DNA from: Streptomyces sp. TLI_053
GTDB lineage: Bacteria > Actinomycetota > Actinomycetes > Streptomycetales > Streptomycetaceae
Direction: 5' to 3'
DNA: 64,000 nucleotides
NCBI RefSeq assembly: GCF_900105395.1
Contig: NZ_LT629775.1
Location: forward strand, 8,273,501-8,337,500
Shown: piece by piece, positions 33,497 to 40,426 of the stretch
Layout of the letters: each line of letters begins with the position of its first letter
How positions within the stretch are numbered: position 1 is the first letter of the stretch
Notes under the pieces: generated by a model
The model's input: the letters and a program-made list of their open reading frames with translations, nothing else
What the model was told of the DNA's origin: nothing
Databases searched by the model: none
Translations under genes and position numbers: made by a program

Positions 33497-33605
33497 ACCG
33501 GCCCCGGATGCCGGCCCCCCGAACGCCGCTCCCGCCCGTGTGTCTCCACCCCCGGACGGGCGGGAGCGGCCCCTCCCACCGACGCTCATAGGAGTGGACG
33601 GCACC

Positions 33606-34142
33606 ATGTCGCACATCGTCCTGGCCATCGGCACCGCCGCGATCACCGCGTCCGGCTGCGTCTGGTACCTGCCCGCCGTCGCCGACCTCCAGGCCGGCGA
33701 GGACCGCCCCCGCTCGGCCCGTACCGCCGCGGCCGCCTGCGTGACCTGGTGGGCCTGCCTGGCCCTGGCCGGCGGCCTGCTGCTGGCCGTCCCCGCCTGG
33801 CAGCCCGCCGCGCAGATCGCCCTCGCCGGACTCGTGGCGGGCGTCCTGCTCCGGATCCGCTCCCAGTTCCAGCACCACGCCGAACAGCGGGAGGAGGCCG
33901 AGCGCTGGGCCCTGCTCGAACCGCTCCCGGCGCCCCGGACGGCTCGCCCCCCGGCCGCACGGGCCCTGCTCGGCTGGCTGCTCGTCGGCCTGGTGACCGC
34001 CTCGCTCGGCGCCGCCTCGATCCTGCTCGCCGGTGGCGGCCCGCTCGCACCGCGCCTGGCCGCCGCCGCGGGCAGCGCGGTCGTCGTCTCCACCGCCTTC
34101 CTGCTCCTCGGCCTCGGCAACGCCCACCGGCACCGACCCTGA
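33606..34142 (+). CDS. Small integral membrane protein, unknown function
   Basis: 178 residues, AGGAG at 33590-33594 before ATG 33606. Five hydrophobic segments are visible: IVLAIGTAAITASGCVWYL, a second around ACVTWWACLALAGGLLLAV, AAQIALAGLVAGVLL, LGWLLVGLVTASLGAASILL and LAAAAGSAVVVSTAFLLLGL. A cytoplasmic charged loop (QFQHHAEQREEAERW) lies in the middle. I recognise no family. It follows ctaD by 168 bp with only a short repeat between, so it may be in the same low-oxygen transcript. No haem-ligand pattern is obvious. Confidence 0.75.
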   Translation: MSHIVLAIGTAAITASGCVWYLPAVADLQAGEDRPRSARTAAAACVTWWACLALAGGLLLAVPAWQPAAQIALAGLVAGVLLRIRSQFQHHAEQREEAERWALLEPLPAPRTARPPAARALLGWLLVGLVTASLGAASILLAGGGPLAPRLAAAAGSAVVVSTAFLLLGLGNAHRHRP

Positions 34143-34248
34143 CGAAGCGTCACCGACCCTTCGCCGTACCCTTGCGCGAGGAACTCCGGGCCCGGAAACC
34201 AATCAGCCCACCGGGGCAGCGCCCCGGCCCTGTCGAGAGGAACGTCCG

Positions 34249-34692
34249 ATGACCGCCACCGCCTCGCCGAGCGAAGTCCTGCACCAGTTCGTCCAGTTGA
34301 TGGGCAAGGGCCCCGACCTGGCGGTGGTCGACCTGGTCACCACCGACGCCGTCTTCGAACTGCCCTACCTGACCCCCGGCGTGCCGCCGCAGCAGCCGGG
34401 CAGGGAGGCCTTCCTCACCCACCTCCAGCGGGGCGCCGCGATACAGCGCTTCGACGCCGTCGACCACGTCGAGGTGTACGGCACCACCGATCCCGAACTC
34501 GCCGTCGCCGAGTACCGGTTGCACGGCGAGGTGCTGGCCACGGGCAAGCGCTACACCCTCGACTCGGTGATGTTCGCCCGTGTCCGGGGCGGCCTGATCA
34601 CCTGGTCCCGCGTCTACACCAACCCCCTGGACGGCGCGGTCGCCTTCGGCGCCGTCGAGCGGCTGCTCGGCGCCCTCCGCCCGGCGGAGTAG
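34249..34692 (+). CDS. SnoaL/NTF2-like domain protein
   Basis: 147 residues with GAGAGGAAC before ATG 34249. The NTF2-like alpha+beta cone shows as an N-terminal helix (SEVLHQFVQLMGKGPDLAVVDLVTTDAVFELP) and later strands ELAVAEYRLHGEVLATGKRYTLDSVMFARVRGGLITWSRVYTNP. Relatives include ketosteroid isomerase-like and PhzA/B-like proteins; many have no known reaction. It lies at the end of the ctaD segment and is closed by a strong hairpin (34709-34744). Its link to dormancy is positional only. Confidence 0.8.
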   Translation: MTATASPSEVLHQFVQLMGKGPDLAVVDLVTTDAVFELPYLTPGVPPQQPGREAFLTHLQRGAAIQRFDAVDHVEVYGTTDPELAVAEYRLHGEVLATGKRYTLDSVMFARVRGGLITWSRVYTNPLDGAVAFGAVERLLGALRPAE

Positions 34693-34708
34693 GACGCGCT
34701 CCGCGGCC

Positions 34709-34744
34709 TGCTCCCGGCGGCGGGACGCCCCGCCGCCGGGAGCA
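34709..34744 (+). terminator. 16-bp perfect hairpin after the SnoaL-like gene
   Basis: Arms 34709-34724 (TGCTCCCGGCGGCGGG) and 34729-34744 (CCCGCCGCCGGGAGCA) with loop ACGC, 16 bp past the stop. Two pairs of direct repeats follow at 34757-34802 (20 bp, 26 apart) and 34833-34870 (GTGCGCCCGGTTGT, 24 apart). Confidence 0.8.
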
Positions 34745-34900
34745 CGTCGTGACGACGCCCGCCGACGGGGCGTGCCGACGCCGCCCGCCGACGGGGCGTG
34801 CCCGCGCGGAGAGGTCGTCCGCCCGTCCGCCTGTGCGCCCGGTTGTGCGTCCGCCCGTGCGCCCGGTTGTCCGTCCGTCGAGCCTCGTCCGCCGGAAATG

Positions 34901-34914
34901 GGGCCGTTCGACCC
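34901..34914. promoter_or_regulatory. DosR-like box GGGCCGTTCGACCC (response regulator)
   Basis: Lies 81 bp before the response regulator start, in a small AT-richer patch (GGAAATG). The identical 14-mer recurs at 41294-41307. It suggests autoregulation, as for DosR. Confidence 0.75.
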
Positions 34915-34995
34915 TGGGGCCGGCGCGGGCCGCGGGGGATGATGCGGTGGACCCGGCGTGCGATGCGCCGGACAGGGAGAGGGTGGAGTCGCGAC

Positions 34996-35742
34996 ATGGC
35001 GAGCGAGACGACCGGTACCGCCGCGGCGGCGCCGGTCAGGGTGTTCCTGCTGGACGACCACGAGGTGGTACGCCGAGGGGTGCACGACCTGCTGGACTGC
35101 GAACCCGACCTGGAGGTGGTCGGCGAGGCCGCCACCGCCGAGCAGGCCCTGGTGCGGGTCCCGGCGCTGCGCCCGGACGTCGCCGTGCTCGACGTGCGCC
35201 TCGGTGACGGCGACGGTGTCGCCGTCTGCCGCGAACTGCGCTCCAGGATGCCCGACCTGGCCTGTCTGATGCTGACCTCCTTCGACGACGAGGAGGCGCT
35301 GCTCGACGCCGTGATGGCGGGCGCGGCCGGTTATGTGCTGAAGCAGATCAGCGGCACCGATCTGGTCACCGCGGTCCGGACCGTCGCCTCCGGCCGCTCG
35401 ATGCTCGACCCGGGTGCCGCGACCCGCCTGCTCAACCGCCTGCGCAGCGAGGCCGAACCCGAGCGGCCGACCGCGGCCGGACCGGAGCTGACCGCTCGCG
35501 AGCAGGAGGTGCTCGCGCTGATCGGCGAGGGACTGACGAACCGTCAGATCGGCGAACGGCTCTACCTCGCCGAGAAGACGGTCAAGAACCACGTCTCCAG
35601 GCTGCTCGCCAAGCTGGGTGTGGAGCGGCGCGTCCAGGCGGCGCTGATCGCGACCGAACTGCGGCAGTCGGCGGCCGCCGAGCGGGTCCCGGAGCGGTCG
35701 GCCCACCATGCCCGGATCCTCGGCCACGGTGTGCGCGGCTGA
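34996..35742 (+). CDS. devR: DevR/DosR-like NarL-family response regulator
   Basis: 248 residues. The receiver domain has the acidic pair in FLLDDHEVVRRG, phospho-acceptor Asp66 in DVAVLDVRL, and Lys in GYVLKQISG. The C-terminal LuxR helix-turn-helix reads LTAREQEVLALIGEGLTNRQ followed by LAEKTVKNHVSRLLAKLGVE. Compared from memory with M. tuberculosis DosR, the two proteins match closely through both domains. The DNA-contacting residues Lys179, Lys182 and Asn183 of DosR are kept in EKTVKNHVSRL. A GGTGGAG ribosome site precedes ATG 34996. The cognate kinase is encoded 1.1 kb away on the opposite strand. It is the likely reader of the GGGCC-N4-GACCC boxes. Confidence 0.92.
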   Translation: MASETTGTAAAAPVRVFLLDDHEVVRRGVHDLLDCEPDLEVVGEAATAEQALVRVPALRPDVAVLDVRLGDGDGVAVCRELRSRMPDLACLMLTSFDDEEALLDAVMAGAAGYVLKQISGTDLVTAVRTVASGRSMLDPGAATRLLNRLRSEAEPERPTAAGPELTAREQEVLALIGEGLTNRQIGERLYLAEKTVKNHVSRLLAKLGVERRVQAALIATELRQSAAAERVPERSAHHARILGHGVRG

Positions 35743-35773
35743 CGGCCGCCCTGGGGAGGCAGGGACTCCTGGC

Positions 35774-35787
35774 GGGACCATCGGCCC
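35774..35787. promoter_or_regulatory. DosR-like box GGGACCATCGGCCC (second PNPOx gene)
   Basis: GGGAC-CATC-GGCCC, 37 bp before the PNPOx start at 35824. Half-sites fit GGGNC-N4-GNCCC, but the centre differs from the best boxes, so it is a weaker match. Confidence 0.55.
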
Positions 35788-35823
35788 TCGCTCCGCCCTG
35801 TCCGACGGGTGACGATCGCAGGT

Positions 35824-36285
35824 ATGAACGCCGATCGTGAAGCCGCGTCCGTGCAGGTCGAGCCGCCCCTCGGGCGGCCGCCGGGAGGTGCCGTGCCGGG
35901 AGGTGCCGTGCCGGGAGGTGCCGCTGCGGCGCCCGGCCTCGACGAGGCCCGCGCACTGGAACTGCTGCGCCGGGCCGGAGTGGGCCGGGTGGTCTACACG
36001 GTCGGCGCCCTGCCGGCCGTCCTCCCGGTGCGCTTCCGGTTGGACCCGATCGGCGGCGTGCTGCTCTCGACGGAGCCCGGCTCCGAGCTGGCCCGCGCCG
36101 TCGACGGCGCCGTGATCGCCTTCGAGGCCGACGAGGTGGACGGCGCCGACGGCACCGGCTGGTGCGTCACCGTCCTCGGCCGCGCGGAGGTCCGCCGACC
36201 GTCCGCGGTGCCCGGCGCCCGCGCGGAGATCCGTATCGCCCCGGAACTGGTGGTCGGCCGTCACCTGGCCCCCGACGCGGCCTGA
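35824..36285 (+). CDS. Second pyridoxamine 5'-phosphate oxidase-fold protein
   Basis: 153 residues from ATG 35824; GTG 35809 is an alternative without a ribosome site. The split-barrel core reads LDEARALELLRRAGVGRVVYTVGALPAVLPVRFRLDPIGGVLL, then VIAFEADEVDGADGTGWCVTVLGRAEV. It closely resembles the PNPOx protein at 30764-31306, so the island carries two paralogues. Near the N-terminus a 15-bp repeat (35881-35925, three units) encodes GGAVP three times. It sits between the response regulator and the secreted protein with a DosR-like box in front. A flavin or F420 redox role in dormancy is plausible; the reaction is unknown. Confidence 0.83.
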   Translation: MNADREAASVQVEPPLGRPPGGAVPGGAVPGGAAAAPGLDEARALELLRRAGVGRVVYTVGALPAVLPVRFRLDPIGGVLLSTEPGSELARAVDGAVIAFEADEVDGADGTGWCVTVLGRAEVRRPSAVPGARAEIRIAPELVVGRHLAPDAA

Positions 36286-36294
36286 GAGCCAGGC

Positions 36295-36352
36295 CGGGGC
36301 GCGCGGTCGGGGCGCGCGGTCGGGGCGCGCGGGCCAGGTCGGGGCGCGAGGT
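36295..36352. repeat. 13-bp GC-rich tandem repeat CGGGGCGCGCGGT
   Basis: Three adjacent units (36295-36333), a 6-bp interruption, and a fourth unit with one change (36340-36352), directly behind the second PNPOx gene. No further structure seen. Confidence 0.75.
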
Positions 36353-36442
36353 CGGGGGGCGGGGCGCGCGGCGCCAGGCGTTCGGAGCAGTCGGCCGCCC
36401 GGCCCGCTCGCGCGCCGACGGGCCGCGATGGACGATCGCCGC

Positions 36443-36814
36443 ATGACAGCCATACGCACACGAAGTGCTTGCCTCGCGGCCGCGGCCGCCCTCTCCGTCC
36501 TGACCCTGGCGCCGGCGGCCTCGGCAGCCGTCCCCGCCGCCACCTCCGCGCCCGCGTCCCGGTCGGCGGCCTGCAACGAGGTCGGGAGCCGGCAGTCCGG
36601 CGACTTCCTCATCCAGACGCGCCTGGAGGCCTCCGGCAGCTTCGTCGGGAGCTACCCCGGTTACACGATCACCAAGATCGAGGGCGCCACCCTGCTCGGC
36701 ACCCCGCTGTGCATCACCGTTACCGACGGGGGTCCCGGCACGGACCACGTGTCGGTGACCACGGCCGCCGCGATCGGCAGGATCACGGTCTTCGCCAAGC
36801 GCGCGGCCGGCTGA
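36443..36814 (+). CDS. Small secreted protein of unknown function
   Basis: 123 residues from ATG 36443 (ATG 36428 is an alternative). A Sec signal peptide, SACLAAAAALSVLTLAPAASA, ends with an AxA site. The mature part of about 90 residues has two cysteines (SAACNEVG and TPLCITV) that could form a disulphide. It also has small-residue-rich beta-like sequence (SYPGYTITKIEGATLLGT). I know no family. It is convergent with the sensor kinase gene, 21 bp apart. No DosR-like box was found in front, so membership in the regulon is not supported. Confidence 0.7.
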   Translation: MTAIRTRSACLAAAAALSVLTLAPAASAAVPAATSAPASRSAACNEVGSRQSGDFLIQTRLEASGSFVGSYPGYTITKIEGATLLGTPLCITVTDGGPGTDHVSVTTAAAIGRITVFAKRAAG

Positions 36815-36835
36815 GTCCGGTCCGGGCCGCGCCCG

Positions 36836-38836
36836 CTACACGCCCAGCGGGGCCTCCCACACCAGACGGGTACCGCCACCCTCGGCGGGGCCGAGGTCGA
36901 AGGTGCCGCCCGCGCGTTCGGCGCGTTCGGCGAGGTTGCGGAGCCCGCTGCGGCGGCCGGACGGCGGGATGCCGACACCGTCGTCCGTCACCGTGAGCGT
37001 CACCGTGCCGCCGGCCGCGCGCAGGGCCACCTCCACCCGGCTCGCGCGGGCGTGCCGGGCGGCGTTGCTGAGCGCCTCGCCGAGCACGGCCATGACGTGC
37101 TCGGCCAGCTCCTGCGGCACATCGGTGTCGAGCAGCCCCTCCATGCTCAGCCGCGGCGCGAAGCCCAGGGTGGCCTGGGCCTCGCCGACGGCGCGGGTGG
37201 CGCGGGCGCGCAGGCCCCGGTCGGGCTCGCTGTGGGCGCGAAGGCCGAAGATGGTCGAGCGGATGATCTTGATCGTCTCGTCCAGGTCCGCGACCGCGCG
37301 ACTCACCCGGTCGGCCGCGCTCTGGCTCTCGATCAGCCGCCCCGCGCTCTGCAGCGTCATGCCGGTCGCGAACAGCCGCTGGATCGCCAGGTCGTGGAGG
37401 TCCCTGGCGATCCGGTCACGGTCCTCCAGGAGGGTCAACTGCTCGGCGTCCCGCCGCCGTTCCGCCAGTTCCAGGGCCAGCGCGGCCTGGTCGGCGAAGC
37501 CCAGCAGCGGGCCGGTCTCCTCGGCCGTGAACGGCGGCTCCCCGTGCGCCCGGGCGAGCAGCAGCACACCGCGACCGAACCCCCCGCCGGTCCCGAGCGG
37601 CACCGCGACGGCCGGACCCAGCCCGGTGAACCGCCCCCGGGGACCCGCCGGGAAACGCTCGTCGTGCTCCAGCTCGTCGCTGGTCGCCGGTGACCCCGAG
37701 GCATAGGCGGCACCGGACAGCGTGCCGTCCACCGGCACCGTCACCCCGAGCCGGGCCTCCGGCCGCCCGCCCAGCGCGACCTCCACCGTCAGTTCCGCCG
37801 CCCGCTCGCCCGGATCGGCCAACGCCACCGACACATCGGCCAGTTCGGCGCCCGCGATCTCCCGGGCCCGGCGCGCGATCAGCTCCACGACCTCCAGCCG
37901 CGGCGCGCCGGAGAGCAGACTGCGGGTGATCTCGGCGCTCGCCCGCAGCCACCGCTGCTGGCGCTGCGCCTCCTCGTACAGCCGGGCGTTGTCGATGGCG
38001 ACCCCGGCCGCGACGGCCAGCGTCGAGATGACCGCCTCGTCGTCCGCGTCGAAGTCCAGTCCGCCCCGCTTGTCGGTCAGGTAGAGATTGCCGAACACCT
38101 CGCCGCGCACCCGGACCGGCACCCCGAGGAAGGTGTGCATCGGCGGGTGGTTCGGCGGGAAACCCGCCGAGGCCGGGTGCTCGGAGAGTGTGGGGCACCG
38201 CAGCGGCTGCGGGTCGCGGATCAGCTCGCCGAGGATGCCCCGGCCGGTCGGCTGCGGGCCGATCGCCTCGATCTCCCGGGGGCTCAGGCCGACCGTCAGG
38301 AACTGCGAGAGCGAGTGCCCGTCCGCGCCGATCACGCCGAGTGCCGCGTAGCGGGCGTCGACCAGGTCGGCGGCGGCTTCGACGATCCGGTGCAGCGCCT
38401 GGGCGAGGTCCAGTTCGCGGCCGACCGCGAGGACCGCCTCCAGCAGGCTGTGCACCCGGTCCCGGGTGCCGCGCGCCGCGTCGATCCGCCACTGGAGTTC
38501 CTCGAGGAGTTCGTCCAGGCGCAGCTGGGGGATCCGCGGGCCGGCGGCGGACGGTGCGTGAGGCGGCGACGCGTCTCCCGTCGCTCGGAGCTGCTGCGGC
38601 TGTTCGGACGGCTGCGGCCGGTCGGAGCGGGGCGTTTGTCCCTGGTGGGCGGGGCAGCCGGGCAGCGGGGTGCCGGGCGGTCGTCCGTACTGGTCTCCGC
38701 CGGTGCCCGTCCGCGTGTCCTCCGCGCCGCCCACCGGCGTCCTCCTCGTGTGTTCGTGCCGCTGGTCCGGATCTGCCGGGGTCAGGCTGACGGCCTGATG
38801 GACGTATGGTCCGATCAGGTGGTTTGTCGGATTCAC
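36836..38836 (-). CDS. devS: DevS/DosS-like haem sensor histidine kinase
   Basis: 666 residues: a Pro/Gln-rich N-terminal tail (about 95 residues), GAF-A (about 135-290), GAF-B (about 310-460), a HisKA_3 dimerisation domain with phospho-acceptor His481 (RDRIARDLHDLAIQRLF), and a terminal HATPase (LGEALSNAARHARAS, VTDDGVGIP). His230 in GFPPNHPPMHTFLGVPVRVR aligns with the haem-binding His149 of M. tuberculosis DosS (GFPPYHPPM). Oxygen, NO or CO sensing through haem is therefore likely. The kinase would phosphorylate the DevR-like regulator at 34996. GTG 38836 is the furthest start; no strong ribosome site is present, so the true N-terminus may be shorter. Confidence 0.9.
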   Translation of the reverse strand: MNPTNHLIGPYVHQAVSLTPADPDQRHEHTRRTPVGGAEDTRTGTGGDQYGRPPGTPLPGCPAHQGQTPRSDRPQPSEQPQQLRATGDASPPHAPSAAGPRIPQLRLDELLEELQWRIDAARGTRDRVHSLLEAVLAVGRELDLAQALHRIVEAAADLVDARYAALGVIGADGHSLSQFLTVGLSPREIEAIGPQPTGRGILGELIRDPQPLRCPTLSEHPASAGFPPNHPPMHTFLGVPVRVRGEVFGNLYLTDKRGGLDFDADDEAVISTLAVAAGVAIDNARLYEEAQRQQRWLRASAEITRSLLSGAPRLEVVELIARRAREIAGAELADVSVALADPGERAAELTVEVALGGRPEARLGVTVPVDGTLSGAAYASGSPATSDELEHDERFPAGPRGRFTGLGPAVAVPLGTGGGFGRGVLLLARAHGEPPFTAEETGPLLGFADQAALALELAERRRDAEQLTLLEDRDRIARDLHDLAIQRLFATGMTLQSAGRLIESQSAADRVSRAVADLDETIKIIRSTIFGLRAHSEPDRGLRARATRAVGEAQATLGFAPRLSMEGLLDTDVPQELAEHVMAVLGEALSNAARHARASRVEVALRAAGGTVTLTVTDDGVGIPPSGRRSGLRNLAERAERAGGTFDLGPAEGGGTRLVWEAPLGV

Positions 38837-38953
38837 GTTAGTGCCGCAGGAATGTGCGGGGGACGCCGGGGTCGGTCACGAGCGGGTCGGACAGGTGCGC
38901 GCGGTTGTCCGTGCGCCGCTCGTCGGCCGCCCCCTGCGCCCCCGTCATGATCC

Positions 38954-38967
38954 AGGCCCTAAGACCC
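38954..38967. promoter_or_regulatory. DosR-like box AGGCCCTAAGACCC (kinase/USP region, distal)
   Basis: AGGCC-CTAA-GACCC, with an A/T-rich centre like the mycobacterial TWWA centre. It lies 118 bp from the kinase start and 22 bp (two helical turns) from the next box, a tandem arrangement typical of DosR promoters. Confidence 0.6.
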
Positions 38968-38975
38968 GACCGACA

Positions 38976-38989
38976 GGGTCTTGTGGCCC
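38976..38989. promoter_or_regulatory. DosR-like box GGGTCTTGTGGCCC (kinase/USP region, proximal)
   Basis: GGGTC-TTGT-GGCCC; the reverse complement has the half-sites GGGCC and GACCC exactly. With the site at 38954 it forms a phased pair between the divergent kinase and USP genes. Confidence 0.62.
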
Positions 38990-39046
38990 CTGGTTGCCGG
39001 AGGGGTCCGCCGACGAGGGTGGGGGTGCCGACGGTACGTCAGTCCG

Positions 39047-39090
39047 AGTGCGAGCTGCTATTGGGCATATGACCAATAGCAGCTCGCACT
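39047..39090. repeat. Perfect 18-bp inverted repeat around operator copy 1
   Basis: Arms 39047-39064 (AGTGCGAGCTGCTATTGG) and 39073-39090 are exactly complementary around GCATATGA. It contains the first ATTGG-N8-CCAAT site. It could be a cruciform or strong RNA hairpin as well as a protein site. Confidence 0.9.
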
Positions 39091-39180
39091 GCATCCCCTC
39101 GGCCAATTGGTCGGGTGACCAATTGGCCGACCAGAGGTATTGGCTGGATGGCCAATAACGTTATTGGTCCAGTGGCCAAT
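39060..39180. promoter_or_regulatory. Four-copy operator array ATTGG-N8-CCAAT
   Basis: Four 18-bp palindromic sites: 39060-39077, 39106-39123, 39139-39156 and 39163-39180. Every one has exactly 8 bp between half-sites, and the centres share nCnnRTGR. Copy 2 sits inside a 14-bp inverted repeat (39099-39112 / 39117-39130). A 16-bp palindrome CCAATAACGTTATTGG joins copies 3 and 4 (39152-39167). The array ends 93 bp before the USP start. The stretch is AT-rich for this genome. No regulator with this site is known to me. Confidence 0.88.
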
Positions 39181-39273
39181 TGTGGCGGACCGGTCGGTGC
39201 CCGGACGCGCTGCCCCGGCAGTGCCACCCGACGGTGCGCCCCGCACCGCGGACCCGCAGCGGAAGGAAGACCC

Positions 39274-40218
39274 ATGACGCCCGCAGTCCTGGCCGGAGTC
39301 GACGGCTCGCCCGAGAGCACGGTCGCCGCCCACTGGGCCGCCGGGGAGGCGCTCCGGCGAGGCGCTCCGCTGCGGCTGCTGCACGCCTGGCCGTGGCTCA
39401 CCGACGGCCGCGCCTCGTTCGCCGACCCGGAGGACCTTCCGGTGGCCGCCCAGCGGATGCTGGCCGCCGTGGCGGAGGAGATCGGCGCCCGGCACCCGGG
39501 CCTCACGGTGCGGACCGACGTGGTGCTCGACGCCGCGGTGGACGGCCTGGTCGCGGCCACCGCGGTCACGGAGGTCGCTGCGGCCACCGACGCGACCGAG
39601 GCGACCGAGGCCGTGGATCTGCTCGTCCTCGGCTCGCGCGGCCTGGGCGGCTTCAAGGGGTTGCTGGTCGGTTCGGTGAGCATGGCGGTCGCCGGCCGAG
39701 CGGCTGTCCCGGTGGTGGTGGTCCGGCAGCCGGAGAGTGGCGCAAAGACCGGTGCCGAGAGCGGCACGGGGAGCGCCGGGGAGGCCGGGGTCGTGCCCGA
39801 GGTGGTCGTCGGTGTCGACGCGGGCGCGCCGAGCGACACGGTGCTCGACTTCGCCTTCCGCGAGGCCGAACTGCGCGGTGCCCGGCTCCGCGCCGTCCAC
39901 GGCTGGAACCTCCCGGCGACCTTCGCGGTGGTCGGCTTCCTGCCGTCGGGCACCGAGACGGCGCAGCTCCAAGCCGCCGAGGAGAAGGCCCTGGCCGCCG
40001 CACTGGCCGGCCACCGGGCCCGGCACCCGCAGGTCGAGGTCGTCGAACAGGTCGGGCTGGGGGCGGCCCGCACTCTGGTCGAGGGCACCGCGGACGCCGC
40101 CCTGCTGGTGGTCGGCCGCCGACGCCGCCCCCACGACCTCGCCCCGCGCCTCGGCCGCACCGCCCACGCCGTCCTCCACCACGCCCGCCCGCCGGTCGCC
40201 GTCGTCCCGCACGACTGA
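39274..40218 (+). CDS. Universal stress protein, two tandem USP domains
   Basis: 314 residues; GGAAGGAAG precedes ATG 39274. Two USP (UspA) domains. The first (1-150) ends with the ATP-binding loop LVLGSRGLGGFKGLLVGSVSMAVAGRAAVPVVVV, fitting G-2x-G-9x-G(S/T). The second (about 172-314) ends LLVVGRRRRPHDLAPRLGRTAHAVLHHARPPVAVVP, where the consensus loop is weaker. Two-domain USPs such as Rv2623 are hallmark DosR-regulon members and bind ATP to promote growth arrest. Upstream lie two DosR-like boxes and the ATTGG-N8-CCAAT array, so control by at least two regulators is likely. Monocistronic; followed by a 19-bp repeat. Confidence 0.92.
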   Translation: MTPAVLAGVDGSPESTVAAHWAAGEALRRGAPLRLLHAWPWLTDGRASFADPEDLPVAAQRMLAAVAEEIGARHPGLTVRTDVVLDAAVDGLVAATAVTEVAAATDATEATEAVDLLVLGSRGLGGFKGLLVGSVSMAVAGRAAVPVVVVRQPESGAKTGAESGTGSAGEAGVVPEVVVGVDAGAPSDTVLDFAFREAELRGARLRAVHGWNLPATFAVVGFLPSGTETAQLQAAEEKALAAALAGHRARHPQVEVVEQVGLGAARTLVEGTADAALLVVGRRRRPHDLAPRLGRTAHAVLHHARPPVAVVPHD

Positions 40219-40255
40219 GTTCGCGGCGGTCACGGCCCGAACCCGGTGCCTCCGC

Positions 40256-40369
40256 CCGAGCCCGACACGTGCGTCCGAGCCCGACACGTGCGCCCGAGCC
40301 CGGCACGTGGGCCCGAGTCCGACGCGTGGGCCCGAGTCCGACAGGTGCGCCCGAGTCCGACGCGCACCC
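40256..40369. repeat. 19-bp tandem repeat, six units, behind the USP gene
   Basis: CCGAG begins each unit at 40256, 40275, 40294, 40313, 40332 and 40351, period exactly 19. Units 1 and 2 differ only at the last base; later ones drift. Units 1-3 contain the palindrome CACGTG. The repeats lie between convergent USP and SUKH-type genes, with no spacer-and-repeat pattern. Confidence 0.92.
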
Positions 40370-40426
40370 GGTCCCGAGGTTCACCCCTGCCCCGGTCCCG
40401 GGCGGCGGGCGGAGCGGCCGCCACAG

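Noticed and set aside
36836..38836. Plus-strand frames over the sensor kinase gene
   Set aside because: They mirror the kinase codons in antisense and show no domain.
40256..40369. Possible CRISPR array behind the USP gene
   Set aside because: Units are directly adjacent without unique spacers, period is only 19 bp, and no cas gene is present.
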